Shown in pieces: positions 1 to 4,202 of a stretch of DNA of 5,451 nucleotides. The notes under the pieces are model-generated. The model saw nothing but the letters and a program-made list of their open reading frames with translations, did not search any database and had not been told where the DNA came from. The first letter of the stretch is position 1. Each line of letters starts with the position of its first letter. Origin of the DNA: an uncultured Clostridia bacterium (GTDB taxonomy: Bacteria; Bacillota; Clostridia; Oscillospirales; Ruminococcaceae); the NCBI GenBank assembly GCA_937906945.1, contig CALCUE010000007.1, positions 1 through 5,451 of the forward strand, in the 5' to 3' direction. The translations under genes were made by a program, and so were the position numbers.

Positions 1-1161
1 GCAAAAGCAAAATCCGATCTTCCTTTCGGAAAATACTATCTGAAAGAAATCAGCACCGATCAGCATTATATCCTCACTGACGAGAAGTTCAGCGTTTCCT
101 TTGAGTACGCAGGACAGACTGTTGATGTTGTGGATATTAAAGCGAACGACGGCAAGAGTATTTCCAATGAACTGATTTACGGAGAAGTTCACGGCATGAA
201 GAAAGATGATAAAGGTAACGCTCTTGCAGGCGCAACAATCGGCCTCTTCTATACCGAAGGCAAGGAACCTGTTATGACTGTAATTTCCGGTGAAGACGGC
301 ACGTTCTCTTTCAACAATATCCCTTACGGCGAATACGTTGTACGAGAGATTGAGGCTCCTGAAGCGTATGTAATGGATGAAACACCTTATACCGTAAATA
401 TTGATAAGAACGGTGCGGTTGTTGAAATTGAAATTACAAATAAGCTGATTCACGGCAATGTCCAGCTCACGAAGGTGGATAAGGATTATCCGGATCATCA
501 TCTCTCCGGAGCAACCTTTGAAGTGTACCAGGGCGACAAGCTTATCGGCACTATGGAAGAACTCGCGGATGGTGTCTATGAGATGGATAATCTCGAATAC
601 GGTGAATACTATCTGAAAGAAACAAAGGCTCCGGAAGGCTTCTATCTTGATGAAGGAACCTACACGTTCTTCATCAAAGAAAACGGCAAGACGGTAATTG
701 TTGAAAATGAAGCTGGTCACGGCTTTATCAACAAAGCACAGGTCGGAGATATTCGTATCGAAAAGACCTCTGAGGATGGTGTGCTTAAAGGATTTACCTT
801 CCGCGTTGAAGGTTCCGATATCACCGGAAACGCATTCAGCAAGGAATATGTTACTGACGAGAATGGTCAGATTCATATTACCGGTCTTCGCGTCGGCGAT
901 TATGTGATTTCCGAAGTCGGCAATAAGGCAAATGAGAAGTACGAACTTCCTGCGGATATTACGGTTACTGTCCATGAGGGCAAAACCGTTGTCGCAAAGT
1001 TCCACAATAAGCTCAAGCCCGTAACCGATATTCCTAAGACCGGCGATTCTACGAATATGCCTCTTTGGGCAACTCTCGCAGGTATCTCTCTTATCGGTGC
1101 AGGTGTTGCAGCTTTCTTCACCTTCAGAAAGAAAAAGGAGGGCGGCAAGCATGAACGCTAA
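1..1161 (+). CDS. SpaA/CnaB-repeat sortase-anchored surface protein (5' truncated by window edge)
   Basis: The frame is open from base 1, so this is the C-terminal 386 residues of a longer protein; the GTG at 130 is internal. Seen: the end of one CnaB-type module (to about residue 56), then three more (about 60-149, 151-245, 249-338). Each full module has an early Lys (GMKKDD, LTKVDK, IEKTSE), an E-box (YVVREIEAP, YYLKETKAP, YVISEV) and a closing Asn (ITNK, FINK, FHNK). That is the Lys/Glu/Asn set that forms intramolecular isopeptide bonds in CnaB folds. An 18-base identical stretch (32-49 and 605-622) encodes the YYLKE E-box in two modules, which fits repeat expansion. The C-terminus has an IPKTG sorting signal (bases 1030-1044), a hydrophobic span (residues about 353-375) and an FRKKK tail, so sortase anchoring to the cell wall is expected. 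In clostridial ICEs such proteins sit beside conjugation genes; a role in adhesion or mating contact is inference. It could also be a pilus backbone or tip subunit. Confidence 0.93.
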   Translation, partial: AKAKSDLPFGKYYLKEISTDQHYILTDEKFSVSFEYAGQTVDVVDIKANDGKSISNELIYGEVHGMKKDDKGNALAGATIGLFYTEGKEPVMTVISGEDGTFSFNNIPYGEYVVREIEAPEAYVMDETPYTVNIDKNGAVVEIEITNKLIHGNVQLTKVDKDYPDHHLSGATFEVYQGDKLIGTMEELADGVYEMDNLEYGEYYLKETKAPEGFYLDEGTYTFFIKENGKTVIVENEAGHGFINKAQVGDIRIEKTSEDGVLKGFTFRVEGSDITGNAFSKEYVTDENGQIHITGLRVGDYVISEVGNKANEKYELPADITVTVHEGKTVVAKFHNKLKPVTDIPKTGDSTNMPLWATLAGISLIGAGVAAFFTFRKKKEGGKHER

Positions 1162-1237
1162 AGTAATTATCGGTATCTGCCTTGTGGCATTCATTGTCGC
1201 AGGGCTTATCATTCTTCGCTTGAAGAATAGAAAATAA
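1151..1237 (+). CDS. 28-aa single-span membrane peptide
   Basis: This short gene begins 11 bases before the end of the surface-protein gene, in another frame. An AGGAGG lies 9 bases before its ATG, inside the lysine-rich tail codons of the upstream gene, so the two are probably translationally coupled. The predicted product is 28 residues: MNAK, a continuous hydrophobic stretch of about 18 residues (VIIGICLVAFIVAGLIIL), then the basic end RLKNRK. This arrangement predicts one transmembrane helix with a cytoplasmic C-terminus by the positive-inside rule. I recognise no family. It could be a small partner of the surface protein or of its sortase, or a small membrane regulator. A chance ORF is possible, but the strong RBS and clean helix argue against it. 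Confidence 0.6.
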   Translation: MNAKVIIGICLVAFIVAGLIILRLKNRK

Positions 1238-1249
1238 AAAGCAAAGTAA

Positions 1250-1277
1250 GGGCGGCACCGATAAAAAGGTGTCGCCC
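1250..1277 (+). terminator. GC-rich stem-loop between surface block and small-gene cassette
   Basis: GGGCGGCACC (1250-1259) pairs with GGTGTCGCCC (1268-1277) over 10 base pairs with one G-U wobble and an 8-base loop, GATAAAAA. It is followed by GATTTAT, a poor U-tract, so it may be a weak terminator, an attenuator or an mRNA 3'-end stabiliser. It lies 12 bases after the stop of the small membrane peptide and 7 bases before the AAGGAGG of the next gene. Its position at the block boundary supports a regulatory role; the missing U-run keeps confidence low. Confidence 0.45.
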
Positions 1278-1296
1278 GATTTATAAGGAGGACAAA

Positions 1297-1917
1297 ATGG
1301 ACGACAAAAGAATGATCGGCGATTACACCGTTCTCAACTCCATGTATGTCGGGCATAAGGAAATTGCCATCTGCGAAAATCCTAAGGCTCCAAAGGATGA
1401 ACGGTATCTCTGCTGCTATATCGAGAATGTTGCTATCTTTGAACGCTATACGGAAGCTCTTGTCAGCGATGATTTTGCGGAGATTGCACAGGTTTACGGT
1501 GAGCGTATCGCTTCCGCAGCAGAGGAAATCATCAAAGAAACCGAAAAAGCCAATGAGCAGATCGGAGCAAATACTGAGTTTATGGCTTCTGACTGTACGC
1601 CTGTCACGTGGGAAGATTCCATTGAGAATAAGGTCGTTGTTATTAAAGGCAATATCTTACGTCCTGAATTTCGTCATGCAAATCATCAGCTTATGCTTTG
1701 TACTGGCGGCTTTGGCGCGCAAGCTAACGCCAGAGGCCGCACATGCTACTGTATATCGCTTTTCGATGGTAGGCAGACATCCTACTACCGTTCCGATGTT
1801 CTCGGCGTAATTGAGCCAGAAAAGCTCCCTGAATGGGCAAAGGAAGGTCTTGCCAAGGCAAACGAAATCAGAGAACAGGAAAGCAAACCTCCTAAAGAAA
1901 GAGGTGAAGCAAGATGA
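1297..1917 (+). CDS. Uncharacterised ICE-type accessory protein, 206 aa
   Basis: The start is set by AAGGAGG (1285-1291), 5 bases before the ATG. No signal peptide or membrane span is visible, so it is probably cytoplasmic. Two parts can be seen. Residues 1-95 (IGDYTVLNSMYVG, an acidic segment AEIAQVYGERIASAAEEIIKE) are likely a helical N-terminal domain. Residues 96-185 hold the motifs DCTPVTW, VVVIKGNILRPEFR, HANHQLMLCTGGFGA, ARGRTCYC, DVLGVIEPEKLPEWAKE. I recall the second part as a recurring module in small and large polyvalent proteins of clostridial ICEs; I know of no function. The last residues, KPPKERGEAR, match the tails of two downstream proteins. The next gene overlaps by 4 bases (ATGA), and the tail codons GAGGTGAAGC supply its ribosome binding site. 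First gene of the coupled cassette. Confidence 0.85.
   Translation: MDDKRMIGDYTVLNSMYVGHKEIAICENPKAPKDERYLCCYIENVAIFERYTEALVSDDFAEIAQVYGERIASAAEEIIKETEKANEQIGANTEFMASDCTPVTWEDSIENKVVVIKGNILRPEFRHANHQLMLCTGGFGAQANARGRTCYCISLFDGRQTSYYRSDVLGVIEPEKLPEWAKEGLAKANEIREQESKPPKERGEAR
1894..1917 (+). repeat. Gene-junction repeat copy 1 (RGEAR tail + RBS + ATGA)
   Basis: A 24-base junction unit whose core is GAGGTGAAGCAAGATGA. It encodes the C-terminal K-E-R-G-E-A-R, provides a purine-rich Shine-Dalgarno-like GAGGTGA 7 bases before the next start, and ends in the ATGA stop/start overlap. It matches copy 2 (2829-2852) at 21 of 24 bases and copy 3 (3459-3482) at 19 of 24. Confidence 0.75.
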
Positions 1918-2852
1918 TCGAGTTTGAAAAAAGAGCGATGATAGAAACGGAAGATAAATATACCTTTCGCCAGAGCGCACAGATTTCTGGGCAGACCGGT
2001 TTAATCGGCTATCTTAGAGCCGATATGGACACAGACGGTAACGGGTTCTTTGCCAGTTGGAATGACTGGAGACGAGATCTAAAAACAGATGAGTTCAAGG
2101 CTGAGTTTGATGACGTTATCAATTCCCTCCGCGAAGAGGGCGATATTCTTCATAACCGCAAAGCGCTTGCAAACTACTGTTACAGCACTCCGCAGAGCAA
2201 AATGCAGACCGAACAGGACTATTACGGTGTCCGCGTTGATACCGAGAAATATGCTTATCTTCTTCGCTTGAACCCCAATAAGGGAGAATACAATCTTTAT
2301 TGCTACTGTTATGTGAAAGACTGGCTGGACGGTCACATGAAGGAAGCCGAAAGGGGCATCCGTTTTATTGACAGTCATTACAAGGAGTTGTTTCGTATCC
2401 CCGATGGAGGCAAAATCATAATTCATTATTCATGGAATGAGGATCAGGTGCGTACTTGCAGATATATTGATGACTACCATGTGGAGGTCGGAGATAATCT
2501 TTATCATATTTGCGAGTTTGCCGAGCGAATGGAACAGAACGGTCATACCTGCGAACCGATACGGGAAAGTCTTCCCGAACAATGTTACAGCCTTCTCCCC
2601 GGAAGCAATGATGTAATCATTATCAAACGCAACGAGAAAGGATACTACAAGACCGATATTCCCGCCGCAAGTAAAGAAGACGCAAGGGCTTTGGTCGATG
2701 AGTACAACGGCAAGCTTGGCGTAACAAAAGCGCAGGAAGAAGCCATGAAAACGGGTTCAATGTTTGGTTGGAACGTTCCCGGTGCTGATCCTAAGAACTA
2801 TGACATGGATGGAAAACCTATGAAACCGAAAGACAGAGGCGACGCAAGATGA
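1914..2852 (+). CDS. Uncharacterised three-module ICE accessory protein, 312 aa
   Basis: The start overlaps the upstream stop as ATGA. An in-frame ATG at residue 9 is possible, but coupling favours the first. No signal peptide or membrane span is seen. Three modules are visible. Residues about 15-140 contain TFRQSAQISGQTGLIGYLRAD, FFASWNDWR, FDDVINSLRE and the aromatic YNLYCYCYVKDWL. Residues about 145-212 contain RFIDSHYKELFRIPDGG, CRYIDDYHVEVGDNLYHICEFAERM. Residues about 218-300 contain LPEQCYSLLPG, IIIKRNEKGYY, LGVTKAQEEAM, GSMFGWNVPGADP. From memory, these modules recur in clostridial ICE proteins, both as stand-alone genes of this size and within longer polyvalent proteins; biochemical function is unknown to me. 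The tail KPKDRGDAR is nearly that of the upstream protein, and its codons form the RBS of the next gene. Cargo of a mobile element is a fair inference; an anti-restriction role is speculation. Confidence 0.87.
   Translation: MIEFEKRAMIETEDKYTFRQSAQISGQTGLIGYLRADMDTDGNGFFASWNDWRRDLKTDEFKAEFDDVINSLREEGDILHNRKALANYCYSTPQSKMQTEQDYYGVRVDTEKYAYLLRLNPNKGEYNLYCYCYVKDWLDGHMKEAERGIRFIDSHYKELFRIPDGGKIIIHYSWNEDQVRTCRYIDDYHVEVGDNLYHICEFAERMEQNGHTCEPIRESLPEQCYSLLPGSNDVIIIKRNEKGYYKTDIPAASKEDARALVDEYNGKLGVTKAQEEAMKTGSMFGWNVPGADPKNYDMDGKPMKPKDRGDAR
2829..2852 (+). repeat. Gene-junction repeat copy 2 (RGDAR tail + RBS + ATGA)
   Basis: Second junction unit, core GAGGCGACGCAAGATGA. It encodes K-D-R-G-D-A-R at the end of the 312-aa protein and ends in the ATGA that starts the zinc-ribbon gene. 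It differs from copy 1 at three positions only, although the genes on either side are unrelated in sequence. Confidence 0.75.
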
Positions 2853-3034
2853 GCAATTACTGTGTATGCTGCGGCGAGGAAATCCCTGAAGGCAGAATGA
2901 TTTGCTCATCTTGTGAAGCAGATGAAGGAGGTGAACGGAATGGACGACAGACACGTTGTGTGGAGCAACGAGAATCTCGATCTGGAAGACTGGCGGGAGT
3001 CGTTAGAAGAACTCTATCCCGGTTATTCGGATGA
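2849..3034 (+). CDS. Small zinc-ribbon protein, 61 aa, running into the next gene
   Basis: It starts by ATGA overlap with the upstream gene, after GAGGCGA in the junction repeat. The first 25 residues hold a compact zinc-ribbon: Cys5-x2-Cys8 and Cys19-x2-Cys22 around GEEIPEGRMI, the form seen in many very small Firmicute and mobile-element proteins. Zinc binding by four cysteines is therefore likely; the partner is unknown. After residue about 27 the sequence changes to an Arg-rich stretch (GRQTRCVEQRESRSGRLAGVVRRTLSRLFG) that lies over the first 95 bases of the next gene in another frame. Small proteins of this kind usually stop soon after the second Cys pair, so the tail may be read-through left by loss of an earlier stop. 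It could also be a real basic, nucleic-acid-binding extension. Confidence 0.68.
   Translation: MSNYCVCCGEEIPEGRMICSSCEADEGGERNGRQTRCVEQRESRSGRLAGVVRRTLSRLFG
2925..2931 (+). promoter_or_regulatory. Shine-Dalgarno that fixes the start of the 180-aa gene
   Basis: AAGGAGG followed by TGAACGGA ends 8 bases before the ATG at 2940. It lies inside the zinc-ribbon gene. It shows that the 180-aa protein starts at 2940 (MDDRHVV) and not at the GTG at 2913, which lies upstream of this site. Confidence 0.8.
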
Positions 3035-3482
3035 TGAGCTTTATGAGATCATGTGCGATAGCAACGCCGAAAATCTTTGTGATGAGCGCGTAAATCTGAA
3101 TATCCAGCTTTCTCAGCCTATTCTTGTTGTTGCCGATCTCGGACTGTGGAACGGAAGACGTATGGGATATAAGGAAATTGAAAGCGGAAACATCCGCGAC
3201 TGCCTTTATTCCAACTATGACTACACCACATGGTATGTGGATAAAAACGGAGATTTTCGCTGTGATGATATTCACCATGACGGGACTAACCACTACCTTT
3301 ACCGCGTTTATAAAGACAATGTATCGGAGTCTCAAAAGGACCGGCTGAAAGAAAAACTCTATGAAGGAACCGCAACGAGAGCCGACATTGTTCGGATTAC
3401 CCGCAGGCTCGGTGATGACATCGGCAAGGTGTATGGTTGGACATTCCCAACGCATCAGAGAGAGCGAGGCGAAGCACGATGA
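2940..3482 (+). CDS. Uncharacterised acidic ICE/phage-type protein, 180 aa
   Basis: The start was chosen at 2940 because AAGGAGG sits 8 bases upstream. No signal peptide or membrane span is seen. The N-terminus is strongly acidic (NENLDLEDWRESLEELYPGYSDDELYEIM). The centre has motifs that look well conserved in kind: ERVNLNIQLSQPILVVADLGLWNGRRMGYKEI (residues 50-80), DCLYSNYDYTTWYVDKNGDFRC (87-108) and IHHDGTNHYLYR (111-122). Then come YEGTATRADIVRITRRLGDDIGKVYGW (141-167) and the tail QRERGEAR. I recognise this as a family met repeatedly in Firmicute ICEs and phages, without a named function. The HHDGTNHY segment is rich in possible metal-binding or catalytic side chains, but I would not call an enzyme from that. 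YGWTFP near the end recalls FGWNVP in the 312-aa protein, and both come before the shared tail. It overlaps the next gene by ATGA. Confidence 0.85.
   Translation: MDDRHVVWSNENLDLEDWRESLEELYPGYSDDELYEIMCDSNAENLCDERVNLNIQLSQPILVVADLGLWNGRRMGYKEIESGNIRDCLYSNYDYTTWYVDKNGDFRCDDIHHDGTNHYLYRVYKDNVSESQKDRLKEKLYEGTATRADIVRITRRLGDDIGKVYGWTFPTHQRERGEAR
3459..3482 (+). repeat. Gene-junction repeat copy 3 (RGEAR tail + RBS + ATGA)
   Basis: Third junction unit, core GAGGCGAAGCACGATGA, encoding R-E-R-G-E-A-R at the end of the 180-aa protein and ending in the ATGA that starts the LPD28-like gene. It matches copies 1 and 2 at 19 of 24 bases each. A looser fourth version (AAGGAGAAGCAATG, 3849-3862) comes before the 109-aa gene, where the preceding protein ends in PTR. 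Confidence 0.7.
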
Positions 3483-3850
3483 GAGTGAATGCCATGACAG
3501 AAAAGTTTGAGGATGTTACCGTTCTTGGGCATCCGATGCTGTTTACCTGTGCGCGAGTGGATAGAGACACCGTACCGAAAGGGCTGTATATGTATGAGGT
3601 TCGTCATGACGACGATCAGCAAGGAGATCCTGTTCAAATTGCTAACTGGATCATGGTGAATCACTGGGGAACGCTTATTACGAATAAGCCCATTCGTTTG
3701 GAGCCGAGCGAAAGAATCAATAACGCTTACCGCGACATTGACCCTGAAGAAGACTGGAATTATGAAGGTTCCGTAGCAACCGTAAAGGAATATATGGAAA
3801 AGAACCCGCCTGCGGCTCATAAAGAAAAGGAACACGAACCTACAAGATAA
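3479..3850 (+). CDS. LPD28-like (large polyvalent protein-associated) domain protein, 123 aa
   Basis: The start was taken at 3479, where ATG overlaps the upstream stop as ATGA, in line with the neighbouring junctions. An internal ATG at 3494 (MTEKF) is the alternative. The frame is open further upstream, but a start there would lie inside the previous gene without an RBS. Residues 9-100 carry the pattern I associate with LPD28: VLGHPMLFTCARVDRDTVPKGLYMYEVRHDDD, GDPVQIANWIMVNHWGTLIT, AYRDIDPEEDWNYEG. This domain occurs in ICEs and phages of Clostridia, alone or inside very large polyvalent proteins; its biochemical role is not known to me. The C-terminus (EKNPPAAHKEKEHEPTR) is charged and probably flexible. 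It is the last gene of the ATGA-coupled cassette; the next gene follows 9 bases after the stop with its own RBS. Confidence 0.85.
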   Translation: MRVNAMTEKFEDVTVLGHPMLFTCARVDRDTVPKGLYMYEVRHDDDQQGDPVQIANWIMVNHWGTLITNKPIRLEPSERINNAYRDIDPEEDWNYEGSVATVKEYMEKNPPAAHKEKEHEPTR

Positions 3851-3859
3851 GGAGAAGCA

Positions 3860-4189
3860 ATGGACAAAAAGAAAGCCATCTGCGAGTATCTCCGTAAAAA
3901 TCATGTTGGCAAGGAGAAGGCCATCCATAGTAAAGAGCTTGAAAAGCTGTTTATGCTTGACGGAAGAAATATTCGCCGCAAGATCAGCTCTTTGCGACAG
4001 GATGGCTTTCCTATTTGCAGTGACGAATCGGGTTACTATTACGCAGATAATCAGAAAGAAATCAACAATACCGTGTGCAGGCTCAATGAGCTTGTAACAA
4101 AGGTATCAAACGCCAGAACCGGGCTTTTGTTTGCCTCAATTCTTGGCGAGAACCAAAAGACCATTGAGGTCACTATAAAAGTAAAATAA
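3860..4189 (+). CDS. Winged helix-turn-helix-like DNA-binding protein, 109 aa
   Basis: AAGGAG (3849-3854), overlapping the upstream stop, lies 5 bases before the ATG. Residues 22-33 (IHSKELEKLFML) and 35-48 (GRNIRRKISSLRQD) look like the two helices of a helix-turn-helix. They are followed by a short strand-turn-strand wing, GFPICSDESGYYYA (49-62). This order is typical of winged-helix domains that bind DNA. Residues 65-93 are likely one long helix (EINNTVCRLNELVTKVSNARTGLLFA), possibly for dimerisation. Proteins of this size and type are common in clostridial phages and ICEs. It sits 13 bases before the helicase gene and is probably co-transcribed with it. A regulator of the element or a helper in DNA processing are both possible. 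The fold is fairly sure; the role is not. Confidence 0.8.
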   Translation: MDKKKAICEYLRKNHVGKEKAIHSKELEKLFMLDGRNIRRKISSLRQDGFPICSDESGYYYADNQKEINNTVCRLNELVTKVSNARTGLLFASILGENQKTIEVTIKVK

Positions 4190-4202
4190 GGAGGTATTTC
4201 CA

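Noticed and set aside
130..1161. GTG at 130 as the true start of the surface protein
   Set aside because: The frame is open to base 1, and the upstream codons (PFGKYYLKEI) encode an E-box of a further CnaB module, so the real start is before the window.
1238..1296. A sigma-70 promoter in the intergenic gap before the 206-aa gene
   Set aside because: No convincing -35/-10 pair fits in the 59 bases along with the stem-loop and RBS.
1346..1810. 154-aa + strand frame overlapping the 206-aa gene
   Set aside because: It has no Shine-Dalgarno, a Leu/Ser/Arg-rich product and no motifs. Unlike tnpV, it has nothing to support translation.
2913..2939. GTG at 2913 as an upstream start for the 180-aa protein
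   Set aside because: The AAGGAGG at 2925-2931 lies downstream of that GTG and is correctly placed for the ATG at 2940.
3437..3478. ATG at 3437 as the start of the LPD28-like gene
   Set aside because: It lies inside the preceding gene without an RBS. The ATG at 3479 gives the ATGA overlap and the junction repeat seen at the neighbouring genes.
3003..3928. Two long - strand frames (3003-3455 and 3455-3928)
   Set aside because: They lie opposite convincing + strand genes. The products are hydrophobic without domain features and lack ribosome binding sites, so they are antisense shadows.
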